From: SAR202 cluster bacterium | GTDB taxonomy: Bacteria; Chloroflexota; Dehalococcoidia; Lucifugimonadales; UBA2962 | Direction: 5' to 3' | Length of the DNA stretch: 64,000 nucleotides | NCBI GenBank assembly: GCA_022447925.1 | Contig: JAKUTS010000007.1 | Location: 40,355-104,354 of the forward strand | Shown: one piece after another, positions 44,937-54,083 of the stretch | Position numbering within the stretch: position 1 is the first letter of the stretch | Layout of the letters: each line of letters begins with the position of its first letter | Program-made: the position numbers and the translations under genes | Notes under the pieces: model-generated | Databases searched by the model: none | What the model saw: only the letters and a program-made list of their open reading frames with translations | What the model was told of the DNA's origin: nothing

Positions 44937-45254
44937 TTATGGATAGTCAGTTATATCCACTATAGTTCTGGAATCCTGAGAGGGGAGAAAAATGATTTTA
45001 ATCAAATCCCCACTTATCATGTGTTCCTTCAGGTGAGATGGAGTGAAATGATTAAATTCATCTTCAAAGTCAAATTTCCATATCTTTTCGTTTCTATCAA
45101 TTAGCGTAATAGAGTTCGATTCGGTTATTGATATTGAATCTATATTAATAATCCTGCCGATCATATATGCCTCTGTATTGTCATGTTTAAGGCAATTTAC
45201 TGTTAGAAAAACACTGATGAACGTCAAAATTGTTAAGGCAATCGTTTTATACAT
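44937..45254 (-). CDS. Small predicted lipoprotein
   Basis: About 105 residues from ATG 45254 (a longer ATG at 45275 has a poorer fit). A hydrophobic N-terminus ends in FLTVNC, a lipobox-like site, followed by a beta-rich domain (IGRIINIDSISITESNSITLIDRNEKIWKFDFEDEF) that looks like a small OB/beta-barrel fold. No family recognised. It lies between the two operon genes on the opposite strand and splits the exported-protein operon. Confidence 0.5.
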   Translation of the reverse strand: MYKTIALTILTFISVFLTVNCLKHDNTEAYMIGRIINIDSISITESNSITLIDRNEKIWKFDFEDEFNHFTPSHLKEHMISGDLIKIIFLPSQDSRTIVDITDYP

Positions 45255-45415
45255 ATAACTTAATTCCAGCAACATTTTGTATGCACCAAGAATACTACAT
45301 TTATTTTCTATTCAAATCAGTACTAATTTCTACTACCCATAACAGAAGCTTTTGCCTATTATAAGAAAAGTTTGGAACATTTGAGTGGATTCGATTCTAT
45401 ATTTGGAGATATGTA

Positions 45416-47473
45416 ATGATTCTGAAAGCTTTTATCGCGGTATTAGTCACAGTTATAGCATTAGCAGCCGTTCCGCTAACTGCTACAGCATCCGAACCAG
45501 CAGAAAATCCGATGACCATAATCTTGATTGATGGTAGTTCAATTAGGCAAAGTGAGGGTAATATAGACTCCGTCAGGTCGATATTAGCAATGATTGCTTC
45601 CATTAGCACTGACAGGGAAGTAGCTTTCATTGACGCTGAACGTCCTTCCACTGTAATCGGACCGACAGCATTGGGATCAACCGGATTTGCCGAATCGATA
45701 GCAGCTATTGATTCTGAGCTAATATCTGGAAACACTGAAAGATCCGATATCTTTAGTGGTTTAGTCCAGGCAAATACCTTGATTGGGCTGGAGCGCCCTG
45801 CTTCTGGTAGCAATGTAGTTTTGATTACAAGTGGTTCTAGTGATGAAAATACAAATTCTGTTTATAAGCGGGTCCTACCTCTAGTCGACCAATTAATCAG
45901 CAAATCAAATGATTTTCATGTAATAACTATTGGGTCTGTTTCTGACACAACTAATGAATTTGCGCAATCTCTTGTTAGTCGGTCCGGAGGTGAGTATTTC
46001 TCGATACAAAATAATAGTGAAATATACAAGGCTGTAGCAAATATAACTTCCAATGTGACTAACACTAACTTGGAGGAAATCAATAGCTCAACGCTTACAT
46101 TGAATGATATAGTTTCTCTATCTGTTGACGTTCTTCCTGAAACTAAAAATCTTCAATTCTTTGTATACCTAGAAAACTCCAGAGGTTCCATTAGCCTTAC
46201 TAATCCTGACGGCCTTGACTCAAGCTTAATTGATGGAAGTTACGCAATAGAATCTCCATACATCCGTTCAATAAAGATCGATGATCCGACTCCCGGTACT
46301 TGGTTGCTTGATGCAAACAGTGTTAATGGCAAATTTGCTGTATGGAGTACGTCTCAAAATGAATTACGTTTAACTATTAATAACTCTGGACCAGTTCCTT
46401 TTAATGAGCCTTCATCTCTAGTTGTTTTTGCAAGCAGAGGATCTAATCTGATAGGTATTGAAGACGGAAAGATTCACGCATATGTAACTACCCCCGAAGG
46501 CCAAACTCTTGCATATACCTTAAATGATTCGGGACTCGATTCAGATACAGTAGCTGGAGATGGATATTTTTCTGGGGCTGTTGGGCCATTCAATTCAACC
46601 GGCATACATAACGTAACGTTAGAACTTTCCTGGAATGAGATTGAGTATGTACTTACAAGCGAGTCGTCTATTGACGTGCAACATTTTCCATCACTTGAAA
46701 TAAATAGTTTATTACAAGGAGATTTAAACTTAAGTGAAAGAACTAAGGTAGCTACTATTAACGTCAATGTGGATGGACAACCTTACCTTGTTCAATATGA
46801 TGATATAGCCTGGGATATTTCTAGCGGAGATAGCTCACCAGGTAAATTAGAGATTCAGGCTAATACAGCGTCAGTTGATTCACAAGACTGGATATATGAT
46901 GTTTTCATGACTGTTGATTCTCCTGGTCAAAGAACTGTTAGTTTTGCTTTGCAATTAGAATATGGTGGGCAGAGTTACATATACACAGCAACCCCTTTGT
47001 TTATTAGTTCAATTGAACCGCCAGCTGTTCAAAGTGTTGTTAATGAAGATAGCCGATTAGATCAAACTCGAGTTGAAACTTTACAAACATCACAGGAGTT
47101 CCCTTGGTGGGTAATTGTGTTTCCTGTTAGTTTAGCTGTCGCAATGCTTAGTATTTTGATAAATTGGATAATTCAGGCTAGACCGAAAGGATTCTTGTTT
47201 AATGATCGTAATGAGAGAGTCATTGATTTTGCGAACTTAAAAAGAGGGTTTTTCAGTAAATTGTTGTTTAAGAATACAATCTCTGGCAAGGAACTTGGAA
47301 TGGTTGGCTTTGAGAGTGTTACATTTAAATTTACCAAAGGTAAAATTTGCATTGAATCTAATAAGCCATCCGCTTCAGTGCGCGTTGATAATAAGCCATT
47401 ATCAAATAAGACTGAATTAGTTGATAAAACGTGGATTGGCGTTGGTGGGAAACTGTATTCGTTCGTTCAGTAA
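45416..47473 (+). CDS. VWA-like exported protein with C-terminal membrane anchor
   Basis: A 685-residue protein with a Sec signal (AALVTVIALAAVPLTATASE type), a von Willebrand A-like domain (about 35-225: TIILIDGSSIRQSEG ... NVVLITSGSSDEN), a beta-sandwich region with a calcium-activated-chloride-channel-like tail pattern, a transmembrane helix near 565-585 (WWVIVFPVSLAVAMLSILI), and a cytoplasmic 100-residue end. The MIDAS site is altered: D-x-S-x-S is D-G-S-S-I and the third site has Ser in place of Asp (LITSGSS), so metal binding may be weak. TMK-like topology suggests surface adhesion or complex assembly. Followed by a terminator. Confidence 0.75.
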   Translation: MILKAFIAVLVTVIALAAVPLTATASEPAENPMTIILIDGSSIRQSEGNIDSVRSILAMIASISTDREVAFIDAERPSTVIGPTALGSTGFAESIAAIDSELISGNTERSDIFSGLVQANTLIGLERPASGSNVVLITSGSSDENTNSVYKRVLPLVDQLISKSNDFHVITIGSVSDTTNEFAQSLVSRSGGEYFSIQNNSEIYKAVANITSNVTNTNLEEINSSTLTLNDIVSLSVDVLPETKNLQFFVYLENSRGSISLTNPDGLDSSLIDGSYAIESPYIRSIKIDDPTPGTWLLDANSVNGKFAVWSTSQNELRLTINNSGPVPFNEPSSLVVFASRGSNLIGIEDGKIHAYVTTPEGQTLAYTLNDSGLDSDTVAGDGYFSGAVGPFNSTGIHNVTLELSWNEIEYVLTSESSIDVQHFPSLEINSLLQGDLNLSERTKVATINVNVDGQPYLVQYDDIAWDISSGDSSPGKLEIQANTASVDSQDWIYDVFMTVDSPGQRTVSFALQLEYGGQSYIYTATPLFISSIEPPAVQSVVNEDSRLDQTRVETLQTSQEFPWWVIVFPVSLAVAMLSILINWIIQARPKGFLFNDRNERVIDFANLKRGFFSKLLFKNTISGKELGMVGFESVTFKFTKGKICIESNKPSASVRVDNKPLSNKTELVDKTWIGVGGKLYSFVQ

Positions 47474-47484
47474 GCTTAGAGTTA

Positions 47485-47520
47485 TAAAAAAGAGTTTGTT
47501 GTTAAAACAAACTCTTTTTT
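47485..47520. terminator. Bidirectional intrinsic terminator
   Basis: An A6-rich/T6-rich stem AAAAAAGAGTTTGT paired with ACAAACTCTTTTTT across a short loop, between the convergent VWA-like gene and the cyclophilin gene, reads as a terminator from both sides. Confidence 0.85.
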
Positions 47521-47522
47521 GT

Positions 47523-48224
47523 TTATTCTTCAATAATCTCTATCGTTAACACCTTTTCTCCATTAAAAGTGGCAAATTGAGGATCTCTTTCTGTGAGATT
47601 CACTACTACTTCTAAACCTTGAGTAACTTTACCGAAAACGGTGTGCATTCCATCTAAATGTGGTGTAGGCACATGTGTTATGAAAAATTGACTCCCGTTT
47701 GTTGCTTGTCCGTTTCTCGTACCTGCGTTTGCCATTGATAGAATACCTGGTGAATCATGTTTATAATTTGGATCGAATTCGTTTTCAAAAGTGTAGCCAG
47801 GACCGCCCATACCGGTTCCTGTTGGATCACCACCCTGTGACATAAATCCACTGATAACTCTATGGAATGTCGTATTATCGAAATAACCCTCTTTAGCCAA
47901 AAATACGAAACTATTAACCGTTATCGGAGCTACCTCCGGGTAAAGCTCTACTACAAATCCTTTCCCACCTTCTAGTTGGAATTTTGCAGTATACTTTTTC
48001 GTAACATCGATAGACATTTCTGGTGCGGAGTCATATTGTTTTGGTGTAGTCATTTTTAGTCCTTCATTAGGTAATTCTACAGATTCAATGATTTTTTCTT
48101 CTACTGGTGTCGACTTTAATTTAGCAATTTCCTGTTCAATTCCTGAATCGCACGCCATTCCCAGCAGGGCAGTGGATAAGCCAAGTACAAAAATTATCAC
48201 TAAATGTTTAGCCATTGATATCAC
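47523..48224 (-). CDS. Cyclophilin-type peptidyl-prolyl isomerase, lipoprotein
   Basis: The 233-residue protein has a lipoprotein signal ([15 protein letters not shown]) and a cyclophilin domain: [56 protein letters not shown] and [12 protein letters not shown]. The active Arg of F-H-R-V and the Phe of Q-F-F-I are in place. It should catalyse proline isomerisation on the outer face of the membrane, helping exported proteins fold. Adjacent to the exported-protein operon, convergent. Confidence 0.95.
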   Translation of the reverse strand: MISMAKHLVIIFVLGLSTALLGMACDSGIEQEIAKLKSTPVEEKIIESVELPNEGLKMTTPKQYDSAPEMSIDVTKKYTAKFQLEGGKGFVVELYPEVAPITVNSFVFLAKEGYFDNTTFHRVISGFMSQGGDPTGTGMGGPGYTFENEFDPNYKHDSPGILSMANAGTRNGQATNGSQFFITHVPTPHLDGMHTVFGKVTQGLEVVVNLTERDPQFATFNGEKVLTIEIIEE

Positions 48225-48292
48225 CTAAATTTTTTTTTAATTGTTATGTTTAATATTAATACATAAATGATTTGTGATTATAGAATGAGTCT

Positions 48293-50665
48293 CTATAATC
48301 CTAAAGCGCCATAACAAGCTGCTGATATGCTGCCTGCGTCTAAGCCATACTCTTTATACAAATCGTTTGTATCTCCTGATTGGCCAAAATCATTTACACC
48401 TAACGGATAACATTGAGTGCCAATAGCACTTCCTATCCACGATAATGAATGTGAGTGGCCGTCAATAACGGTAACTACAGGAGCTTTCCTTTCTGTAGGT
48501 GTGAGCAGGTCGGGCATGAAGAGTTTATCTCCTTCCGTAAATACAGATTCCTTTGACCATTGCTGATAACTTTTGTAAAGCCTTCCTGGGCCCGTTACGT
48601 TTATCACATTCAAATATATTCCTTCATCTAATAATGAATCGCTAGATTTAATGGCTTCAGGAATCATTGCGCCACTGGCAAATACATTTACAACATTTTC
48701 ACCTGGCGTATAATCTGGCTCACTTGACCTGTCTAATATTCGGTATGCACCTTGGATTACCTTTCTCCTTAATATTTCTAATTCGCTTTGTTGTGTTGGA
48801 AGATTAAGTAGCTGTTGATCGATTTTTTTTGTACTAAGTCTCAGGTATGTTGATTCAGTTCTTTGTCTTATGTGATCTAAAGCGTTTAACACTATCCATT
48901 CAAGCTCAATTCCAAAGCAAGGTTCATAGTATGATGTTTCTGGGAGATCTATTCCAATCGATGCAGTAACTATTGATTGATGTGCGCCACCTTCGGGCCC
49001 TAGTGTTACTCCTGAAGGCGTGCCAACGAATATAAACCTGCCTCCCGAGTATACGCCGTAGAATAAGGCGTCTAGACCACGTCTTACGAAGGGGTCGTAC
49101 AGTGTACCAATAGGGAATAGAGTTTGCCCAAACATTTCATGTGATAAACCTAGTTGACCAAGCATCATAAACAAGTTGTTCTCTGAGATGCCTAACTCTA
49201 TATGTTGCCCATCAGGACTCTGTTGCCAATTAAGTGCTCTCTGGACATCTTCTGGCATCTGGGTCATTTCGGATTCGCCCCAGACACCAACTTTGTTAAT
49301 CCATCCCCCTAGATTGGTAGAGCTAGCTACATCAGGGCTTACTGTCACCACTTTATCTGATAGGCCTGGTATGCCTCTAGATATCTCTGTAAGTATTAGT
49401 CCAAAAGTTTGTTGGGTGGACATGGAGCCGTTGTAATCTCTACCAAAACTTGTAGGGAATTTATGTGTTATCACTTCCGCTTTGGGCCTTTTTGCTGAGA
49501 GATGTTTTCTCGCAGATTCTTTTAGCTTCCATTCTTCAGATTCCTGGGCCACTTTAGGCCATTCCTGGTCACCGATATTTAAATCTGACCTGAATTGATT
49601 CATTTGCTCTTGGCTCAATATGACTGAGTGATTCTGGGGATCGCCAACGGACGGTAACATCCAGCCTTTTAGGGTATATGCAAATATTACGGCGGGGCCT
49701 TTAGACTTATCGGCTTTTTTAAAACTGGTTCTTAATGATGTAAAGTCGTGCCCGCCTAAGTTTCTGAAAAGTTCTTGCAGCTCATTATCATCCCATTGAG
49801 AAGTAAACTTTTTCAGGATGTCTTTGTCATTGCTACTTCTAGGCAGCCATTCACGTAATTCTTTACCTGAGACCCTAAGTAATCGTTGATATAACTCGTT
49901 CGGCATCTGGTCAATTGTTTCTCTAAATAGATCCCCATTTGGTAGTTTGAACGCTTTTGTTAACTTGGAACCATATTTCGCGTTGATTACCGTCCAGCCA
50001 TTCGCTGAGAACATTTTGCCCCAAGCACCAACTCTGATTCCCGGTATCACTCGGTCTAAGCTCTGTCTGTTTAAATCTACCACCCATATAACGTCATCTA
50101 AGTTGCTCATGGTGGGCTCAGCGATTGCTTCCCACACAGATCCTTCATCCAGTTCGGCATCTCCAAGCAAGCTGATGTATCTGCGTTTTATTTCAGTGTC
50201 GAGATCCCATTTCTTAGATGCTGCTTGAGCCTTTATGTATCTTTCAACTAGTGAAGCGAAGTTTGGGGCTATTCCTCCAATACCAACAGAACCAGTTGAG
50301 AAGTCAACGTTATCCGGGTCCTTTGTGCGGCTTGGGTATGCCTGCAGTCCATGGAGTTCCCTCAATGTACTCATATAGCGTTCATCCAGATTATCAAGCA
50401 GGTATTGGATTGCGTGGTAAACAGGAGAGGCATGTGGCTTAACAGATATGCGATCTTTACCGTTCATAAAGTCAAAATATAAAGAAGTCATTATTGTGAC
50501 AACTGACGCGCTCGATGCTTGATGACCTCCTACTTTAACACCTGATTTGCTTGCTCTAAGATTATTTGCATGATGGACTATGTTGACTGATAGCCATAAA
50601 ATCGTGGACTGGATTTGCTCAAGGTGTTTGTTCAGATTTTCTGTAGACGAGATGTTTTTATTCAT
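48293..50665 (-). CDS. Homodimeric pyruvate dehydrogenase E1-type/transketolase-family protein
   Basis: The 790-residue thiamin-diphosphate enzyme resembles AceE-type E1 but is shorter than the usual about 890 residues. It has the N-terminal TPP domain (NIVHHANN, DFSTGSVGIGG) with the G-D-x-E motif (LLGDAELDEGSVWEA), a central pyrimidine domain (GISENNLFMMLGQLG) and a C-terminal domain. No E2 or E3 gene is near, so it may feed a complex elsewhere or act as a transketolase-like enzyme on a C2/C3 keto acid. Overlaps the hydroxypyruvate isomerase gene by one base and follows malate synthase in a leftward operon; hydroxypyruvate or glyoxylate chemistry is an inference from this. Confidence 0.8.
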   Translation of the reverse strand: MNKNISSTENLNKHLEQIQSTILWLSVNIVHHANNLRASKSGVKVGGHQASSASVVTIMTSLYFDFMNGKDRISVKPHASPVYHAIQYLLDNLDERYMSTLRELHGLQAYPSRTKDPDNVDFSTGSVGIGGIAPNFASLVERYIKAQAASKKWDLDTEIKRRYISLLGDAELDEGSVWEAIAEPTMSNLDDVIWVVDLNRQSLDRVIPGIRVGAWGKMFSANGWTVINAKYGSKLTKAFKLPNGDLFRETIDQMPNELYQRLLRVSGKELREWLPRSSNDKDILKKFTSQWDDNELQELFRNLGGHDFTSLRTSFKKADKSKGPAVIFAYTLKGWMLPSVGDPQNHSVILSQEQMNQFRSDLNIGDQEWPKVAQESEEWKLKESARKHLSAKRPKAEVITHKFPTSFGRDYNGSMSTQQTFGLILTEISRGIPGLSDKVVTVSPDVASSTNLGGWINKVGVWGESEMTQMPEDVQRALNWQQSPDGQHIELGISENNLFMMLGQLGLSHEMFGQTLFPIGTLYDPFVRRGLDALFYGVYSGGRFIFVGTPSGVTLGPEGGAHQSIVTASIGIDLPETSYYEPCFGIELEWIVLNALDHIRQRTESTYLRLSTKKIDQQLLNLPTQQSELEILRRKVIQGAYRILDRSSEPDYTPGENVVNVFASGAMIPEAIKSSDSLLDEGIYLNVINVTGPGRLYKSYQQWSKESVFTEGDKLFMPDLLTPTERKAPVVTVIDGHSHSLSWIGSAIGTQCYPLGVNDFGQSGDTNDLYKEYGLDAGSISAACYGALGL

Positions 50666-51441
50666 TATCTATATTGTTTGATCCACCCAAGTCCATCTAA
50701 CGTGCTATTTTTAGGGATGTATTCACATCCAACATAACCCTTATAACCTATCTTCTGTAAAGCTCTAAATATAGATGAATAGTTAATTTCCCCTGTTCCA
50801 GGTTCGTGACGACCGGGGTTGTCTGCAATCTGTATATGTTTAATATAGTCCAAATTATTCGTTATGGTTCTTATTAAATCGCCCTCCATAATCTGCATAT
50901 GATATATGTCATATTGGATAAACAGATTATTTGAATCAACTTCTTTTATGATGTCTTTGGCTTGTTCTGTGTAGTTCAGATAAAACCCCGGGATATCTAT
51001 GAGGTTAATAGGTTCAGTTAATAGGCAGATATTTTTATCTCTAAGTTTGCTGGCGGCAAAATCAAGATTGTTTACAAATGTTTGTTTTACGCTATCTGTA
51101 TTGCTTTCTAGAGTTGGTATTCCAGCTAGTGCGTTTAATTGCGTGCAGCCCAACTCTTCCGCGTAGACGATAGCTGTATTTACACCATCTTTGAATTCAT
51201 CAATCCGATCTGGTAAACAGGTAATTCCTCTATCGCCGTCTGCCCAATTACCAGCGGGCAGGTTAAACAATACCTGTTTTAGATTATTTTCAGTTAGTTG
51301 ATCTCTGATTTGTTCTGGTGAAAAATCGTAAGGGAAAAGATATTCAACATATTCAAAACCAGCTGCTCTGGCGGCTGAGAACCTTTCCAAGAAATCAAGT
51401 TCTGTAAACAACATTGATAAGTTGGCGCTAAATTTAATCAT
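50665..51441 (-). CDS. Hydroxypyruvate isomerase-like TIM-barrel protein
   Basis: A 258-residue AP-endonuclease-2/xylose-isomerase-like TIM barrel close to hydroxypyruvate isomerase: FSANLSMLFTELDFLERF start, YVEYLFPYDF, FNLPAGNWADGDRGITC (a hallmark of Hyi), and metal ligands in LLTEPINLIDIPGFY, QYDIYHMQIMEGDL, HIQIADNPGRHEPGTGEI, and GYVGCEYIP. Hyi interconverts hydroxypyruvate and tartronate semialdehyde in glyoxylate assimilation. Neighbouring malate synthase supports a glyoxylate pathway. Confidence 0.9.
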   Translation of the reverse strand: MIKFSANLSMLFTELDFLERFSAARAAGFEYVEYLFPYDFSPEQIRDQLTENNLKQVLFNLPAGNWADGDRGITCLPDRIDEFKDGVNTAIVYAEELGCTQLNALAGIPTLESNTDSVKQTFVNNLDFAASKLRDKNICLLTEPINLIDIPGFYLNYTEQAKDIIKEVDSNNLFIQYDIYHMQIMEGDLIRTITNNLDYIKHIQIADNPGRHEPGTGEINYSSIFRALQKIGYKGYVGCEYIPKNSTLDGLGWIKQYR

Positions 51442-51470
51442 AAATCTCCTATTGACGAACAGAAATCATA

Positions 51471-53141
51471 TTAAAAAGCCGGTGGTGCTAATGCAATTTC
51501 TTTTAAATCTTTGTGGCTATATGTGCCTAAACTTCTAAAGTTATATTCCGTATAATTTTTTATCCATTTCAATGAAATAATGTAAGCATCTTGGTATCGC
51601 TGTTTCATCTCTGAGTCTAATACGCCGGACTCTTCTCTGATTTTTAAAATATCATCTAACTGTTCTTTAAGGATATGTTTCACAGTATCAAAGTCGTCAA
51701 CTTTCCCTGACTCTGAGTCTTTAACCGCGTGAATAATTCTTTGGGCAATCTGAGCTACAGACATTCTGCCTGTTGCTAAATCTTCCATAAGGGCCGGATG
51801 AATACCTGGCTGACCTTCCAAGCTGTCTATACCTTTTGCTCCTCTACCGTTAAGCCATCCTTCGAGGTACTCTATTACCATTCTCGCATTCCGGTGAGTA
51901 CCCTCTATTGTTATTGGACCTTCTGGAACTTCTATTGAAACAGGATAGTTGTCTGGGTTTTTCATTTCTTCGTTAGGTAGCCACCCTGAATGCCATTCTT
52001 TAAATGGCTCTGCTGCAACTTGCATATGAAAAATATGTGCAACCCATGCTCTTAAGAATCCTTGCTTTGCTTCCCACTCTTTATCTGCTCTTATCGACTT
52101 AGATGCTGATTCATTGACTTCAGGATCGCGTGATGGAAGTGGTGTAGCCATTCCTCCAATTGCAACAGCATTATGTTTTAAACAAATCGCCACAAGTCTC
52201 CTGAAGATGTTTGCAAGGAAATCAGTGGTTGGTACTGCTACACCAAACCTGTCAGGCCATACAGAATTTGGATCAGCCATTATGAATTCAAATATACTTG
52301 CCTTTAGATCCCATCTGGCAGCGTTTAAACCGGCGGCATAAGGGCCTAATTCGTATAACACCTCTTCCATCTGGTATACCAGCGGTAATGATTCAACCAG
52401 AGCGATAGCTTTAATACTTTCTTTGGGGAGATCTAGCAGATCCGTTGCTGCATCGAATAAGTCTCGATACCAGCGTGCCTCTAATGCCGATTCTAATTTT
52501 GGCACGTAGAAGTAAATCGTTTGTCCTTTTTTTATTTGTTCTCGACCGCAGTGAAAAATCGTTAAAGCTGTTCCCAATATAGAGGCTGATATAGGTTTGC
52601 CGTCAATAGTTACGTCAGGTTCATCTAAATGTAAACCTCGTTCTCTATGCATGAAAAATGGTAGTTTTCCAGGCTGTAACACATATTTCTTATCTCTATT
52701 GCTGTCATAGTGCTCTAAAGTGCCCAAAGTGGCTTCCAGTCGATTAATTGCAGAGTTCACGGTGTCAATAAGCCTATGTCCTCCTGCATCCTCATCGTCA
52801 TCCAGGTCCCCTTCAGCTCGATCTCCACCTTTTGCTGGGTTAAGTGCATTTATTAACATTGGTCTGATTGAAGAAGGTCCTGAGATTTCTATTCCCGGGT
52901 TTCTCAATTCATCTGGTATAGGATCAATAACCCAATCTCCTGTGGTAGCCTCCGATGAAGGTAGATATGTAGGTTGTTTTCCGCTAAGTGCTTCTTTAAG
53001 TACGGCTCTGCGGCTATTTCTAAGTTCCGTTACACGATCTCCTAGACGATCATGTAAGTTGATTAAGAGTTCATTAAATTCGTCGGTGAAAACTCGATCT
53101 GAGTTTTCGACCGGTTGAAAATATAGTCGTTTTGTATTCAT
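51471..53141 (-). CDS. aceB: Malate synthase (A type)
   Basis: The 556-residue enzyme condenses glyoxylate and acetyl-CoA into malate. Typical segments: RGLHLDEPDVTIDG (catalytic Arg-Gly-x-x-H/L region), FYVPKLESALEARWYRDLF, IKAIALVESLPLVYQMEEVLYEL, LNAARWDLKASIFEF, and WIKNYTEYNF at the C-terminus. One unusual point is LVESLPLVYQMEE: most have L-I-E-T-L-x-A-x-F-E-M-E/D-E. Isocitrate lyase is absent here, so glyoxylate may come from glycine, glycolate or purines. First gene of a leftward operon with hyi and the E1 gene. Confidence 0.92.
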   Translation of the reverse strand: MNTKRLYFQPVENSDRVFTDEFNELLINLHDRLGDRVTELRNSRRAVLKEALSGKQPTYLPSSEATTGDWVIDPIPDELRNPGIEISGPSSIRPMLINALNPAKGGDRAEGDLDDDEDAGGHRLIDTVNSAINRLEATLGTLEHYDSNRDKKYVLQPGKLPFFMHRERGLHLDEPDVTIDGKPISASILGTALTIFHCGREQIKKGQTIYFYVPKLESALEARWYRDLFDAATDLLDLPKESIKAIALVESLPLVYQMEEVLYELGPYAAGLNAARWDLKASIFEFIMADPNSVWPDRFGVAVPTTDFLANIFRRLVAICLKHNAVAIGGMATPLPSRDPEVNESASKSIRADKEWEAKQGFLRAWVAHIFHMQVAAEPFKEWHSGWLPNEEMKNPDNYPVSIEVPEGPITIEGTHRNARMVIEYLEGWLNGRGAKGIDSLEGQPGIHPALMEDLATGRMSVAQIAQRIIHAVKDSESGKVDDFDTVKHILKEQLDDILKIREESGVLDSEMKQRYQDAYIISLKWIKNYTEYNFRSLGTYSHKDLKEIALAPPAF

Positions 53142-53242
53142 GTTCGATGTATATCCTGTATTTAGGCAAATTGATTACGTGTAGTATAGCAATCGTTGGC
53201 TAGGTAATTGAATACTCAAATGAAAGGATGGAGGTTAGTTTG

Positions 53243-54064
53243 ATGTTAAAAGGCAAAAATGCTCTTATTACAGGATCCGCTAAAGGTATCGGAAGAGAGA
53301 TTGCTATTGCACTCGCGAAAAACGGCGCTAACGTAGGTATAAACGATCTTGATTATGATTTAACTTCCAAAGAAGCTATCAAGCTTATTCAGGCCCATAA
53401 CGTATCTGTGTCTTGGCATAAAGCTGATATGGGTAAAAATAATGATATTGACTCAATGTTCACCGATTTCATAGAGAAACATGGATCCATTGACATATTT
53501 GTTAATAACGCTGTGACTGCTATACCTAAATCATTCCTTGAGGTTAAGGAAAGAGATTTCGATAGGGTAATAGATGTTGGGCTTAAAGGATATTTCTTTT
53601 GTGCACAGCGGGCAGCTAAGGAAATGATAAGTTCAGGTACCAAAGGGAGAATAATTAATATAAGTAGTGTGCAAGCATTTCGACAGTGGCCTAACCAATT
53701 GGTGTATGGTGCTATGAAATCAGCTGTAACAAGAATGACTTATGGAATTGCCTGGGAGTTGTCCGGGCATGGAATTAATTGTAACGGTATAGCCCCAGGG
53801 TATATTGACAGTCGATTGTTAGAACAAGATAGAGAGGATGAAAGAGGAAAAACAGAGTGGTATGTTGATGAAACAACACCATGGATACCAAACCGCCGTA
53901 TAGGTTTACCAAGCGACATTGCTAATGTAGTGTTATTTTTCTCATCCGATGCATCAGATTATATAAATGGTCAAACTTTAGTAGCTGATGGAGGCTTTCT
54001 ATCTGGCGGTACACCAAACGAATTTTCAAATCACGAGCATCCGTATACTATAACAAGAAGTTAA
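53243..54064 (+). CDS. Short-chain dehydrogenase/reductase (gluconate dehydrogenase-like)
   Basis: A 273-residue SDR. ATG 53243 is preferred over ATG 53228 because GGAGG sits 8 bases upstream. Motifs: ITGSAKGIGREIA, NNAVTAIPKSF, SSVQAFRQWP, and Y-x-x-x-K in YGAMKSA, and a C-terminal NGQTLVADGGF. The NNAG motif is NNAV, a small variation. It starts a rightward operon with an amidase and a flavin monooxygenase-like protein, divergent from malate synthase, so a catabolic pathway for an amide or ester is plausible but not shown. Confidence 0.9.
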   Translation: MLKGKNALITGSAKGIGREIAIALAKNGANVGINDLDYDLTSKEAIKLIQAHNVSVSWHKADMGKNNDIDSMFTDFIEKHGSIDIFVNNAVTAIPKSFLEVKERDFDRVIDVGLKGYFFCAQRAAKEMISSGTKGRIINISSVQAFRQWPNQLVYGAMKSAVTRMTYGIAWELSGHGINCNGIAPGYIDSRLLEQDREDERGKTEWYVDETTPWIPNRRIGLPSDIANVVLFFSSDASDYINGQTLVADGGFLSGGTPNEFSNHEHPYTITRS

Positions 54065-54083
54065 AAAGGACGGATTGCTTATT

